Positions 6,791 through 16,127 are shown, counted from the stretch's first letter. The stretch: 43,603 bases of DNA from Lewinellaceae bacterium (GCA_947476195.1 CANJPT010000026.1:1-43603), one strand, 5' to 3'. Notes: a model not told the origin generated them from the sequence alone. Numbers and translations are program-made.

Positions 6791-8446
6791 TTAAAAAGTC
6801 TGATATTCAGGTGAATACATGATGTGATTAAGGAGCTTCTCAAGCGGGATCTTCACTTCGGTCTGGTTGTTCGTGGCAAGATAATTTTGCCATTCATAGG
6901 TCCAGTCAGAAGGGGGCAATCCGTTCAGAAAAATCTGGTCGTAGAAATAGTTGAAACGATCATTGTCTACCTGCACAGGTAGCAAATAATCAAGCAAGTC
7001 CTTCACCAGCTGATAGGGGTTGGAAGGATCAAGCGAAATGCCACTGTTCTTTATCCAGGGTACGATGTCCAGTTTGATCCCTATGCTGCCAGAAGGAGAA
7101 CCGCCAATAACACGCTTTCCGGTCAGGAGCATTTGTGGGAGTTTATATCGGGCAATAATAGAAGTTGAGCTGAACCAATGGCGACTGAATTCGGGTCCTT
7201 GATGGTAAGCCGGATAACCAGCTACATCCGGAGGGTAGAACAGGTTGAGATTGGCAAGCCCGAGCATCCTTTCATACACGGTCGAGCCATAGAAAGTGAA
7301 GTAATGTTTAAGGTTATCTGTGTAAGGACTGGGAATAGGGATCCCGAAAAACGTGATGGATTGCAGGGCTAGTTCAAGTGGAGAACGGATCATGCCGCCG
7401 ATGATTTCGTCCGCGTTGACCGAGTCGTCCATGTCATAAAAATGCTGACTTTTAAGCAATTTGCGCATCATCGGAACGATCTCGTAGCCATTTGTACGCA
7501 GAGAATCGGCCAGTGGCTCAATAATATCATCTTCGATTTCCTGTGTGATATTGGTGTGTACAAAGTACCGGTAGATGCGGCGCACAAAGTTGCGGGCGGT
7601 CTCTGGTTGGGCAAAAACCATATTTACAAAGGCATCTAATTCTGTGTACATCGCTGTAGCAGTAGTCCCCCCTTGAATTACTGTATTTTGGAATTTACTA
7701 CTGAAGGTCTTGTTGCCGGTATCATGGCGGGAAATGGTGGCTGTACCGCGAGGAATACTGGTTTCGGGGTCCAAAGTGGTCCGGCCCGCCGCCAATCGCC
7801 AGCCGGTGAACACCCTTGCGGCCTGTACAATATCGTCTTCAGTATAATTGGTATAGTCGCCAGGACTAATTTGCGGGCCTTTTCCAATGGTAAACAACTC
7901 AAAAAACTCCCGCGCGAAGTTTTCGTTCGGGGCGTTTTTCTGGTTTTGGTGGCCATTCAGGTAGATGAGCATCGTGTTATCGGACACGACTTTTGTTGCT
8001 ATTTTTTTGATATTGCCGAGGGATCCCCAACGCATAAGCGTCAGGTAATCGAAAAAGGTAGCATGGTTGTATGTGTTGATATTAGTGGTAAAAAACTGAT
8101 GGAAAAAGAAAGCCATTTTATGGCCGATCCCGGCGTCTTCAAGCGCTTCATTGAGCCACCAGCCTATCACACGCCGATCCAGATAATAGGTGTCTGTGGT
8201 AGGGAAGGCTTGCCCTGTCGGGATTAGCCATTTTACCTGCTCTACTGCCGGGGTGTTAAAGTCATCGTATAGCGGTTGGTCAAGTGCCAAATTGTTGAGC
8301 GTCAGCAGGCTGTTCACGGCTTGATCTGCGTTCATCGATGCCAATTGCTCGATGCGTTGCTTGGTATACCGGAAAGAGGTACGGCGCAAGAGATGTGCAG
8401 CACGGTGTTTTCCTAAGGCGCCTTGATAAGCATCGAGAGAGGCCAT
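6791..8446 (-). CDS. DUF1800 family protein
   Basis: The product is 551 residues. The N-terminal signature GALGKHRAAHLLRRTSFRYTKQRIEQLASMNADQAVNSLL and the later HQFFTTN, NENFAREFFELFTIGKG, YTEDDIVQAARVFTGWR and FVRRIYRYFVH motifs are those of the DUF1800 family. Members are widespread in Bacteroidota and Planctomycetota and are commonly encoded next to DUF1501 proteins. Their biochemical role is not settled. No signal peptide is visible at this start (MASLDAYQGALGKHR). Here the downstream partner is the DUF3078 barrel protein at 18 nt, and no DUF1501 gene is present in the window. A shared job at the cell envelope is an inference from that spacing. Confidence 0.85.
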   Translation of the reverse strand: MASLDAYQGALGKHRAAHLLRRTSFRYTKQRIEQLASMNADQAVNSLLTLNNLALDQPLYDDFNTPAVEQVKWLIPTGQAFPTTDTYYLDRRVIGWWLNEALEDAGIGHKMAFFFHQFFTTNINTYNHATFFDYLTLMRWGSLGNIKKIATKVVSDNTMLIYLNGHQNQKNAPNENFAREFFELFTIGKGPQISPGDYTNYTEDDIVQAARVFTGWRLAAGRTTLDPETSIPRGTATISRHDTGNKTFSSKFQNTVIQGGTTATAMYTELDAFVNMVFAQPETARNFVRRIYRYFVHTNITQEIEDDIIEPLADSLRTNGYEIVPMMRKLLKSQHFYDMDDSVNADEIIGGMIRSPLELALQSITFFGIPIPSPYTDNLKHYFTFYGSTVYERMLGLANLNLFYPPDVAGYPAYHQGPEFSRHWFSSTSIIARYKLPQMLLTGKRVIGGSPSGSIGIKLDIVPWIKNSGISLDPSNPYQLVKDLLDYLLPVQVDNDRFNYFYDQIFLNGLPPSDWTYEWQNYLATNNQTEVKIPLEKLLNHIMYSPEYQTF

Positions 8447-8459
8447 TTTTTATTAAATT

Positions 8460-8760
8460 TTATGATAGGTGGATAAGCAGAGCCAAGCAAAATAAACCGG
8501 GCAGGTTTGCCCTTTTGGTCAGTCAGAGCCCGCAAAAAAGCAAACAACTGCAGGCGCACCTGAATTTTGTCAATAATAACGCACTTGCCAAGAATGTCCG
8601 GAAAGATAGGGCGGTACATCATCCAATTTGAACCAGTCCTCCAGAAGTTCCAGGTTGAGGTAAAGCGATGGTTTGGCAATTTTATTTTGCAGATGCTTGA
8701 CCTGCGTTGTCTTGCCAATTTGCCACGATCCAACCAGGCCTGCAATCGGACACCAAGCCA
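8460..8760 (-). pseudogene. Frameshifted remnant of an AAA_14/DUF4143-type ATPase
   Basis: Two consecutive pieces of one family occur in different minus-strand frames. The first (about 8758-8600) reads IAGLVGSWQIGKTTQVKHL, then IAKPSLYLNLELLEDWFKLDD. This matches the Walker A region (usual GPRQVGKTT) and the following ENPED-like segment of AAA_14 ATPases. The second (about 8597-8463) reads GKCVIIDKIQ, then LFAFLRALTDQKGKPARFILLGSA, matching the Walker B stretch (usual VIIDEIQ) and the LLGSASP sensor. The frame break, the E-to-K change in Walker B and the loss of everything after sensor 1 show that it is dead. It fills the gap between fadD and the DUF1800 gene and is probably debris of a transferred ATPase gene. 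Confidence 0.7.
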
Positions 8761-8772
8761 AATCTCGAAGGA

Positions 8773-10443
8773 TTATTTCTTGTCCCTCAACTCCCGCCTC
8801 AAAATTTTCCCCACATTCGATTTCGGCAATTCCATACGGAACTCCACTTGCTTGGGCACTTTGTAGTTTGTAAGGTTTTCGCGGCAATGTGCGATAACCT
8901 CTTCAACAGTGAGTGAAGGGTCTTTTTTTACAATAAATACCTTCACGATCTCACCTGATTTCTCATCGGGGAGACCCAGTGCGGCAGATTCGAGTACTTT
9001 GGGATGCAGGGCCAATACATCTTCGATTTCATTGGGATATACGTTGAAACCAGATACCAGGATCATGTCTTTTTTTCGGTCAACAATCTGAAAAAAACCG
9101 TCAGAGTGCATGAAACCCATATCGCCGGTGTAGAGCCAACCATCTTTGACGGTTTCGGCGGTCGCATCCGGGCGTTGCCAGTACCCTTTCATGATCTGTG
9201 GGCCCCGGGCTATGATTTCGCCTACGTTTTCAGGGCCCGGTGGCAGGGGGCTACCACTTTCGTCAACAATGCGCAAATCTGTACTTGGCACGGGCATCCC
9301 GATTGTGCCAACACGCATGGTGGCGTCAACCGGATTCACGGTGAGCACTGGGCTACTTTCGGTCATACCATACCCTTCGATGAGTCGGGTGCCGGTTACT
9401 TGTTGCCAGCGCTCGGAAACGGCACGTTGTACGGCCATGGCACCCCCAACAGCAATGCGGAGCGTACTGAAATCGAGGGTCGAAAAACTCGGTTGATTCA
9501 GTAATCCGTTGAAAAGTGTATTCACCCCGGGCACAATATTTGGCTTGTGCTTGCGCCATTCCTTAATGAGCGCGGGAAGATCCCGGGCATTGACGATCAG
9601 GATATTACAGGATCCAATGCTCAGGAATGCCAGGCAATTCACCGTGAACGAAAAGATGTGATAAAGGGGTAGGGCGCAAAGGCTTCGGGGCGATTCGCCC
9701 TCATGCCCTTGCAGTACAGGCATGAGCCAGGCCCGTATCTGCATCATGTTTGCCAGCAGGTTGCGATTGGTAAGCATGGTTCCTTTGGATACCCCGGTGG
9801 TTCCGCCGGTGTATTGCAAGGCAATCGTATCGTCCGGACCACCCTGGAATGGCGGAATCGTGAATTTTTGGCCTTGTTTGAGTGCATCCAGAAAGCAAAC
9901 GGTATTGCGTATACTGTACTTCGGTACCATTTTTTTAATGCGGCGGACTACGAAGTTAACGATCTGGCCTCTCAAGCCCAGCATCTCACCGATAGAGGTA
10001 ATAAGAACAGTTTTGATCTGTGTTTCACCAATGACCTGCTGCAAATTGGCGGCAAAATTTTCTGCGATCAGTATGGCTTTAACCCTCGAATCAGCGAATT
10101 GGTGCTTCATCTCACGGGGGGTATAAAGCGGATTGGTATTGACCAGAATTAAGCCTGCCCGCAGCACCCCGAACATCGCAATGGGGTATTGCAACAAATT
10201 GGGCATCATAAGGGCCACCCGATCGCCTGGCTCCAGACCCCGGGAGAGAAGATAAGCCCCAAAAGCCATACTTTTTTCGTCCAGTTCTTTGAATGTCATG
10301 GTTTTACCCATGAAAATAAAGGCCGGTTGATCCGAAAATTTCTGAAAGGAATCTTCCACCATGTCAATGACACGGTTGTACTGCGAAGGATCAATATTTA
10401 CGGGAATGTCCGCTGGGTAGTGTTGTAGCCAAGGCTTTTCCAT
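8773..10443 (-). CDS. fadD: Long-chain acyl-CoA synthetase FadD
   Basis: The product is 556 residues, close to E. coli FadD (561). It activates fatty acids to acyl-CoA through an acyl-adenylate. The N-terminus (WLQHYPADIPVNIDPSQY ... VALMMPNLLQYPIAMFGVLRAGLILVNTNPLYTPREMKHQF) follows the E. coli protein closely. The AMP-binding P-loop is LQYTGGTTGVSKGTMLT at about residues 211-227. The A5-type motif EGYGMTESSPV, the A7 motif GWLYTGDMG, the A8 motif (IVDRKKDMILVSGFNVYPNEIE) and the catalytic Lys near the end (KSNVGKILRRELR) are all present. The enzyme looks intact. The likely role is entry of fatty acids into beta-oxidation or lipid remodelling. It is followed by the ATPase remnant. The 242-bp gap upstream (10444-10685) holds no gene I can recognise, only a weak GCTGAAA/TTTCAGC inverted repeat near 10651-10682. 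Confidence 0.93.
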   Translation of the reverse strand: MEKPWLQHYPADIPVNIDPSQYNRVIDMVEDSFQKFSDQPAFIFMGKTMTFKELDEKSMAFGAYLLSRGLEPGDRVALMMPNLLQYPIAMFGVLRAGLILVNTNPLYTPREMKHQFADSRVKAILIAENFAANLQQVIGETQIKTVLITSIGEMLGLRGQIVNFVVRRIKKMVPKYSIRNTVCFLDALKQGQKFTIPPFQGGPDDTIALQYTGGTTGVSKGTMLTNRNLLANMMQIRAWLMPVLQGHEGESPRSLCALPLYHIFSFTVNCLAFLSIGSCNILIVNARDLPALIKEWRKHKPNIVPGVNTLFNGLLNQPSFSTLDFSTLRIAVGGAMAVQRAVSERWQQVTGTRLIEGYGMTESSPVLTVNPVDATMRVGTIGMPVPSTDLRIVDESGSPLPPGPENVGEIIARGPQIMKGYWQRPDATAETVKDGWLYTGDMGFMHSDGFFQIVDRKKDMILVSGFNVYPNEIEDVLALHPKVLESAALGLPDEKSGEIVKVFIVKKDPSLTVEEVIAHCRENLTNYKVPKQVEFRMELPKSNVGKILRRELRDKK

Positions 10444-10685
10444 ATTACAAGGGTTTGTTTTTCCGATGTAATATTTTGAAAAAAAATTGATTTTTTAATA
10501 AAAATGGGCGATGGTTTTTTAGACCCTGGCCGAGGTGACTTTGAACATGGTAAAGATGCTTTGAATAAAACAGGAGCATCACCGTTACCCGGGCTGTTCC
10601 AACCATCAGGTACCTCTGGTATTAGAGAGCTTGTCCGGAAATTAGCTTTGAGCTGAAATCCAATTCCAAAACAAGCTTTCAGCGC

Positions 10686-12452
10686 TTATTCGGGCAAAAT
10701 CTTAAGCAAAAAATACGTATCCAAACGCTCTTCCCGGGTGGCCGGATTCAAAAATTTAGGCTTTAGAAGGGCGACCTGAAAATGACGAAATTGACCTGTT
10801 TCTTCAGTTTTTACGCCGGCTTCTTCTAAGATTTTACGGCCATCTAGAGTCGTATAAACCCAGATATCGCCCTGTTCTCTGGCCACTTTTTGTGCTTTTT
10901 CGGGCGACTCCAGATTCTCCATGATCTCGCCATTGTAAAATTCCATAGCGTGGCTGCTGCTATTGAAAAAGTACATTTTATCGGGTGGAATACCCTTGGA
11001 ACGTGCAAATCGCACCGCTTGGGGGGGGCTTTGATAGGGCAGCAAATTGGGGTAAAAATGAAAACTCAGCACAAAACCAAAGATGAGTGCGACCCAGGTT
11101 CCACGTTGTGCCAACACTTCAGGATCATCTGGAAATGGATTTCGAAAAATCTTCAAAAGCAGGGCAGCGGTACCTGCAATAGTAATTCCGGCGGCTATCA
11201 AATTGCCTGTTGGGAAGATGAAAAAGAGGGCAGTAAATGCAATAAGCAAGCTTATAAATGCAGCAAAATAAAGCAATACCCAAAGTACTTTCCCTACAGT
11301 TTTCCAGGAAGTAGCCACCAGCACTGCTGCCCAGGGCAACGTGATAAAAATATAATGGGGCAGTTTGTACTGGGATTGGGAGAGTGCAATGAAGGTGAGA
11401 ATGAAGCCGCCGAGCGCATAATACTCGGGTTTATTGAGGGGGTGACTCATAGTCACCTCCTCAATAGCCATGCTGTTTGTTGTTGGCGTGGACGCCAACA
11501 ACGGCAAAGTGGAGGATAACGCCAACCACAAACCCTGAATATGCCGCCACAAGGATCCCGGCAACAACAAACACCAGGGCAAAAACGCCCACAAATAGAC
11601 GTGCATGAAATAAAACCCGGAGGTGTTGTTTTTCCATACATTCTCTCCCGTAATACGGCCAAAACTCTGTTCCCAGAAGAAAAAACGGAGGCCTGAAACA
11701 CCGTGACGATCGTTTATCAACTTTTCTGGATGTAGATCGAATTGCTGCCAAAGCCCCCAGCACATAGGCAAAAGTACCAGCGCGGTAAGGGCTAATCCTA
11801 CCAGCCATTGCCAGCGAAAAATACCCCGCCAATCGCGACGAATCAGCAAATGTGTACCTACCGCAAAGGCAGGCATCACCAGGCCGATTGGCCCTTTGGC
11901 GAGCATGGACAGACCGACAAAAAAGAAGCCGGCCAACAAATTCCTCCAGCGATTCAATTCAAGATATTCAGCCAGTTGCCACACCGCGCAAGCCGAAAAG
12001 CCAAGCAAGATGGTATCCGTGCGCACATCGTTGCAGATGACCAAAAGTCCCATGCAGGAGGCTAGGATAAAAGCAGCTATTCGGGCGGCCTTTGCCCCGT
12101 AAAAAAGCAGGGTAAAACGATAAGTTGCCCATACACCCGCCAGCGCAGCGAGCAGTGAAGGCAGCTTATAGGCCCAGTTGCTCAGGCCAAAAAGTTCGAA
12201 GGAGGAGGCCGAAAGCCAGAACAAAAGCGGAGGCTTATCCAGATAATCCATGCCCCGATGATGTACCTGGAGCCAGTTTCCATCTCGAAGCATTTCCATA
12301 GAAATGGAGGCGTATTGCGAGGCATCTACGTCCATTACATCGAGGAACAGGCCGCGGACATAGACGGCACTGAGGCCAAACGCGAGCCAGTGCCAGGGGT
12401 TTGATGGTCGTGAAATTGTCGAGTACAGTCGGGAGAAAAGTGCTGGATTCAT
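10686..12452 (-). CDS. GT39/ArnT-type membrane glycosyltransferase
   Basis: The product is 588 residues with about a dozen hydrophobic segments. The first extracytoplasmic loop has DVMDVDASQYASISMEMLRDGNWL, which includes the acidic DxD-like pair and Tyr typical of the ArnT/PMT (GT39) superfamily. The YLDKPPLLFWLSASSFELFGLSNWAYKLPSLLAAL segment that follows is a hallmark of these proteins. They use polyprenyl-phosphate sugars on the outer face of the inner membrane to modify lipid A, glycans or proteins. The exact acceptor cannot be told from the sequence. The C-terminal 120 residues form a soluble domain. The gene lies downstream of the beta-mannosidase, separated by 313 bp with repeat copy B, so co-transcription is not assured. 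Confidence 0.8.
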   Translation of the reverse strand: MNPALFSRLYSTISRPSNPWHWLAFGLSAVYVRGLFLDVMDVDASQYASISMEMLRDGNWLQVHHRGMDYLDKPPLLFWLSASSFELFGLSNWAYKLPSLLAALAGVWATYRFTLLFYGAKAARIAAFILASCMGLLVICNDVRTDTILLGFSACAVWQLAEYLELNRWRNLLAGFFFVGLSMLAKGPIGLVMPAFAVGTHLLIRRDWRGIFRWQWLVGLALTALVLLPMCWGLWQQFDLHPEKLINDRHGVSGLRFFFWEQSFGRITGENVWKNNTSGFYFMHVYLWAFLPWCLLLPGSLWRHIQGLWLALSSTLPLLASTPTTNSMAIEEVTMSHPLNKPEYYALGGFILTFIALSQSQYKLPHYIFITLPWAAVLVATSWKTVGKVLWVLLYFAAFISLLIAFTALFFIFPTGNLIAAGITIAGTAALLLKIFRNPFPDDPEVLAQRGTWVALIFGFVLSFHFYPNLLPYQSPPQAVRFARSKGIPPDKMYFFNSSSHAMEFYNGEIMENLESPEKAQKVAREQGDIWVYTTLDGRKILEEAGVKTEETGQFRHFQVALLKPKFLNPATREERLDTYFLLKILPE

Positions 12453-12765
12453 TTAGTGGTAAAGGTCGGGCGTATATAGCAAATAGGAGACACCCCCATT
12501 TTTGGAAGTCTACGGCCTCTGTGTAGCTTAATATTGGTAGAAATCGGCATTAGGGCTATTTGATATGGACCTCGGAGAGGTTTAGTATTATGCGGCTTAT
12601 CCCAGACTACTGGACATTTTCTAAAATCGAGACCTATAAGGTTTTCAAAAACCTTATAGGTCTGGGGACAAAACAAAAATGTCCAGTAGTATGGGCATAT
12701 CCACAAAATTAATTGTGTTAGGCCTCTCCGGGGTTTGTTGCAAAATTAGGGATGACTTACAAGGC
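12453..12765. other. Gene-free gap containing repeat copy B
   Basis: Apart from the 83-bp element at 12607-12689 I see no gene. The remaining bases hold a small hairpin (ACCTC-GG-GAGGT near 12571) and no coding frame with recognisable content. Confidence 0.6.
12607..12689. repeat. 83-bp inverted-repeat element, copy B
   Basis: The ends CTACTGGACATTTT and AAAATGTCCAGTAG are a perfect 14-bp inverted pair. A further CCCA/TGGG pair flanks them outside. The inner hairpin GACCTATAAGGTTTT with AAACCTTATAGGTC is perfect over 14 bp. It lies in the same orientation relative to its neighbouring minus-strand genes as copy A: after one gene's stop and before the next gene's start. No transposase is nearby, so it looks like a non-autonomous palindromic element. 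Confidence 0.85.
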
Positions 12766-15297
12766 TCAATCTACCGCTTCCACCAAACTCTTCACCCGGA
12801 AAGCCTTTTTCGGATCAGCCAAAACCTTGTCCGTTTTGAAAAGGATAATTACTTTTTCGTTGGGCAGCAGATCGAAATAGTTATTGGAGAAAAATCCCGC
12901 TTCCTCTGTTTGTAAATACACGTTTTTGGCAAGTTTTCCGTCCGTTTGTAAGGAAATTGAATAGCCTTCCGTTGTTTTTTCCACGCTGGTGATTTTCAGA
13001 TCCGGATTCGGAAGTTTCATTTTCTTGGGTGGTACGGCATAGAATAGTCGGCGGCAGAACACGGTGGTTCCCAGTGAATCGGTGAGCTCAATTTCCATCA
13101 CGCAATTTTCCGGCTTTTTATTATTCAGGATGGTTTTAAGCGGACCTTGCCAGAGAATCTTGCTCGAATCCGGTGAGATCGCCAAACCAGCCTGATTAAA
13201 GTCAAATAACTTATCTCCATCGAAAGTGTAAGCATGCACATGAAGTGTCACAACTATGCTATCTATCAGATCATTTACGCCGAATATCTTCAATACATTA
13301 TCTTCCAGAATTGGCAATACTGCTACAGGCTTAAAGGCCTCGCGGGCGTAGTAGTGAAGTGCTTTCCAACGTCCGTAATAGTCCACACTACTCCAGGAGG
13401 CCACCGGCCATACGTCGTTCAGTTGCCAGTAAAGCGTGCCCATACAATAGGGCTTATTGCGGCGATGCGCCTCAAAACCTGTGCGCATTCCCTCTGCCTG
13501 TAGCAATTGGCTTATGTACACAAAGTCCTCAAAATTCTTGGGGCTGCGGTAATCACGTTTCATGTATTCTGCGATGAGCGCGTTGCCACGGGGGTGTTTT
13601 TGGTGCAGCAACATCACTTTGCTATCCAGTTTTCGATCATCCGGCTCGGTAAAGGATTGAATGGTGCGCCATTCCGGGAAACTCTGGAAGCCATATTCGC
13701 TCATAAACCGGGGCACTTTTTTGTTGAATACGTCAAAAGGTTCCTCGTCATGCCAGACGCCCCAATAGTGTGAGTCGCCTTCTGTCAATGATTTTGCATT
13801 GCCTCGTCCGAACTTTGGAGAACTTTCCCAATAGGGCACCCGGTCTCCGTTGTTTTCCACATACGTGCGCAGGATATCATTGAACAATAACTTGTATTCG
13901 CGCCAGAGTTGGGTGCGTTGGGCCTCATTGAATTGCATTTGCCAACCCCAGTTATGCCAGGCTTCGTCGTTTTCATTGTTGCCGCACCATAAGGAAATAC
14001 AGGGGTGTTGTCGTAAACGTTCAATTTGTTCGAGTGCCTCAAATGCCGCTGTTTTGAGAAATTTTCCGCTGCCGGGGTAAAGCGCACAGGCGTACATAAA
14101 ATCCTGCCAGACCATAATGCCGCGGCTGTCGCAGAGCTGGTAAAAAGTTTCGTCTTCGTAGATGCCACCGCCCCAGACCCGGAGCATATTCATATTGGCC
14201 CCCACTACATCATCGAGCAATTTTTTAGTTCGGGAAGGATCCACCCGATCCTGAAAAATATCCTGCGGGATGTAGTTAGCGCCTTTGGCAAATACTGGCT
14301 TTCCGTTGAGTTTAAAATAGAAGGACTCGCCTTTTTCATCCTTCTTCGTCACCAGTTCAATAGTTCGTATGCCCATTCGAATGTCCTGACGCTCAATGGT
14401 TTGCACCCCTTTTTTTATTTCGATCGTAAAATCATACAACGGGTGTTCGCCCATGCCGGCGCACCACCACAATTTTGGATTTTCGACATCGTAGGTCACT
14501 GAATCGGAATGCGTGCCGGGCCAAAGCACCCGGTCTTCTACCGCTTTGCGCTTGCCTTCTTTAAAAAAGACCGTCACCGGGAATTTCAGATCCGAACGGT
14601 AGCGGAAACGGGCTACCATGCGCGCCTTTTCCGGCGTGATGCTCTGGGTCGTGATGAATACATTTTCAAATATTACATCATCCCAGGCCTCGAGCGCAGG
14701 TTTTTGCAGAATACCACAGCCCACAAAACGAGGACCCCAGTCCCAGCCGTAGTGGAATTGTGCTTTACGGGTCATCGTGCGCTGTCCACCGGGGAGTTCA
14801 TAACCGAGGTTTTTCCAGGTTTCGTCTGTTTTTTTCAGTGGGCTTTCAAAATAGATATGCAGCTTGTTACCTGTGGCTTTCAAAAAACGTTTCGCTTCTA
14901 CTCGGAACGTGCGAAACATGTTGTCGGTTTCCAGCAACAGGGTATCGTTGAGGTAGATCTGTGCATAAGTATCTAATCCCTTGAAAATCAACTCGACGTG
15001 CTTTTTAGCCAGCACTTCGTCGTCTACATCGAAGGTGGTCTGAAACTCCCAATCCTCTTTTTCGATCCACTGCAGTTTTTCCTCATTGTCGCGCCAAAAC
15101 GGATCTTCTATCATCCCATTTTGAAGCAGCGCGGTGTGTGCAGTCACTGGGATCTTTACGGGTTTCCAGCTGGGTGTATTGGCTTGCCGGAACTCCCACT
15201 GGCCTGTACGGAGGGGTTGGCGGAGGGGGCTACGATCGACTTGTGCTTCGGAGACCATGGGAGCGAGTATGAGCGCGAGAATAATGAGTCGTTTCAT
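12766..15297 (-). CDS. Secreted GH2 beta-mannosidase
   Basis: The product is 843 residues. The start is the ATG at 15297 because it opens a signal peptide, MKRLIILALILAPMVSEAQVD; the frame extends upstream to 15438 without signal character. The enzyme would hydrolyse terminal beta-D-mannosides. The N-terminal jelly-roll domain contains GLDTYAQIYLND, and the WDWGPRFVGCGI motif is typical of beta-mannosidases. In the TIM barrel, MLRVWGGGIYEDETFYQLCDSRGIMVWQDFMYACALYP is followed by SLWCGNNENDEAW, where the Glu after GNN is the acid/base. FMSEYGFQSFPEW supplies the nucleophile Glu. Both catalytic residues are present, so it is probably active in the periplasm or outside, where it would help degrade mannan or N-glycans. 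It is divergent from the phosphatase gene. Confidence 0.92.
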   Translation of the reverse strand: MKRLIILALILAPMVSEAQVDRSPLRQPLRTGQWEFRQANTPSWKPVKIPVTAHTALLQNGMIEDPFWRDNEEKLQWIEKEDWEFQTTFDVDDEVLAKKHVELIFKGLDTYAQIYLNDTLLLETDNMFRTFRVEAKRFLKATGNKLHIYFESPLKKTDETWKNLGYELPGGQRTMTRKAQFHYGWDWGPRFVGCGILQKPALEAWDDVIFENVFITTQSITPEKARMVARFRYRSDLKFPVTVFFKEGKRKAVEDRVLWPGTHSDSVTYDVENPKLWWCAGMGEHPLYDFTIEIKKGVQTIERQDIRMGIRTIELVTKKDEKGESFYFKLNGKPVFAKGANYIPQDIFQDRVDPSRTKKLLDDVVGANMNMLRVWGGGIYEDETFYQLCDSRGIMVWQDFMYACALYPGSGKFLKTAAFEALEQIERLRQHPCISLWCGNNENDEAWHNWGWQMQFNEAQRTQLWREYKLLFNDILRTYVENNGDRVPYWESSPKFGRGNAKSLTEGDSHYWGVWHDEEPFDVFNKKVPRFMSEYGFQSFPEWRTIQSFTEPDDRKLDSKVMLLHQKHPRGNALIAEYMKRDYRSPKNFEDFVYISQLLQAEGMRTGFEAHRRNKPYCMGTLYWQLNDVWPVASWSSVDYYGRWKALHYYAREAFKPVAVLPILEDNVLKIFGVNDLIDSIVVTLHVHAYTFDGDKLFDFNQAGLAISPDSSKILWQGPLKTILNNKKPENCVMEIELTDSLGTTVFCRRLFYAVPPKKMKLPNPDLKITSVEKTTEGYSISLQTDGKLAKNVYLQTEEAGFFSNNYFDLLPNEKVIILFKTDKVLADPKKAFRVKSLVEAVD

Positions 15298-15425
15298 CCC
15301 GCAAAAATCCTTTAAAATATCCAATATCCAACAAGGAATTTCCAGTGCCAAAGGAGTTATTGCATCCAGCCGCCTCCATTGACTTAATGGCATAATACAA
15401 CCATAAACTTCAGGTCCAACGCTTA

Positions 15426-15457
15426 TTGGGGTGGGCATTGCACATTGCCTATCTTTA
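15426..15457 (+). promoter_or_regulatory. Bacteroidota-type promoter of the phosphatase gene
   Basis: TTG at 15426-15428 and TATCTTTA at 15450-15457 are 21 nt apart and fit the Bacteroidota consensus TTG-N19-21-TAnnTTTG apart from the last base. The expected transcription start falls at or within a few bases of ATG 15462, so the mRNA could be leaderless. This is inference from the pattern alone. Confidence 0.4.
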
Positions 15458-15461
15458 TCCC

Positions 15462-15911
15462 ATGAAAATACTCATGGTTTGTCTGGGCAATATCTGTCGT
15501 AGCCCCTTAGCCGAGGGCATTATGAAACAAAAGATCGGCGAAGCTGGTCTTCAATGGGAGGTAGACAGTGCCGGAACCGGGCATTGGCATGCTGGTCAAT
15601 TGCCCGACCCTCGCTCGATCGTGACTGCCAGGCAGCATGGAATAGACCTCACAGATCAGCGGGCCAGGCAATTCCAGGTCGCAGATTTCGAGCAATTCGA
15701 TAAAATCTTTGTGATGGATATTCAGAATCGGCGCGATGTACAGCGGCTTGCACGAACGGACGAACATCGTGCCAAAGTCGAACTCATTCTGGATCAGATC
15801 CACCCCGGGCAAGACCATTCGGTGCCTGATCCCTACTATGATGACAATGGGTTTGAGGCGGTTTTTTTGATGCTCGACCAGGCTTGTGGTGCGTTTGTTT
15901 CTACCCGATAA
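15462..15911 (+). CDS. Low-molecular-weight protein-tyrosine phosphatase
   Basis: The product is 149 residues, the usual size. The start is ATG 15462, which puts the P-loop CLGNICRS at residues 7-14 (C7 nucleophile, R13) immediately after the first beta strand MKILMV. The general-acid Asp lies in VPDPYYDD (D123), followed by the aromatic DPYY segment. All catalytic residues are present. Members dephosphorylate protein tyrosines, often on polysaccharide-export kinases, and some act on other phosphoesters. No kinase or export gene is adjacent, so the substrate is unknown. It is divergent from the beta-mannosidase gene. Confidence 0.92.
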   Translation: MKILMVCLGNICRSPLAEGIMKQKIGEAGLQWEVDSAGTGHWHAGQLPDPRSIVTARQHGIDLTDQRARQFQVADFEQFDKIFVMDIQNRRDVQRLARTDEHRAKVELILDQIHPGQDHSVPDPYYDDNGFEAVFLMLDQACGAFVSTR

Positions 15912-16127
15912 AAACCCTTGATGTCTAAATTTCCAACACGCTTACACCCTGCTCTGCTCAAGCCATCACCTTTGTCGTATCAATTTATGTATCGAATTGA
16001 ATGCTCTAAAATCCAATTCCCAAATAAGCCCAAAGCTATGTGTGGATGAAATGCTATCCTGTATTGGCTATCTTTAAGTAGTCCTAAATTGCTGCGAACA
16101 TCAGCATTATTTTCGATAACACAAAAA

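Noticed and set aside
7673-8227. 184-residue plus-strand frame inside the DUF1800 gene
   Set aside because: The minus-strand DUF1800 frame carries clear family motifs over the same bases; the plus frame does not.
10444-10685. Possible gene remnant upstream of fadD
   Set aside because: No frame gives a protein with recognisable features; only a weak inverted repeat is visible.
15298-15438. N-terminal extension of the beta-mannosidase
   Set aside because: It would bury the clear signal peptide that starts at the ATG at 15297, and it overlaps the likely divergent promoter region.
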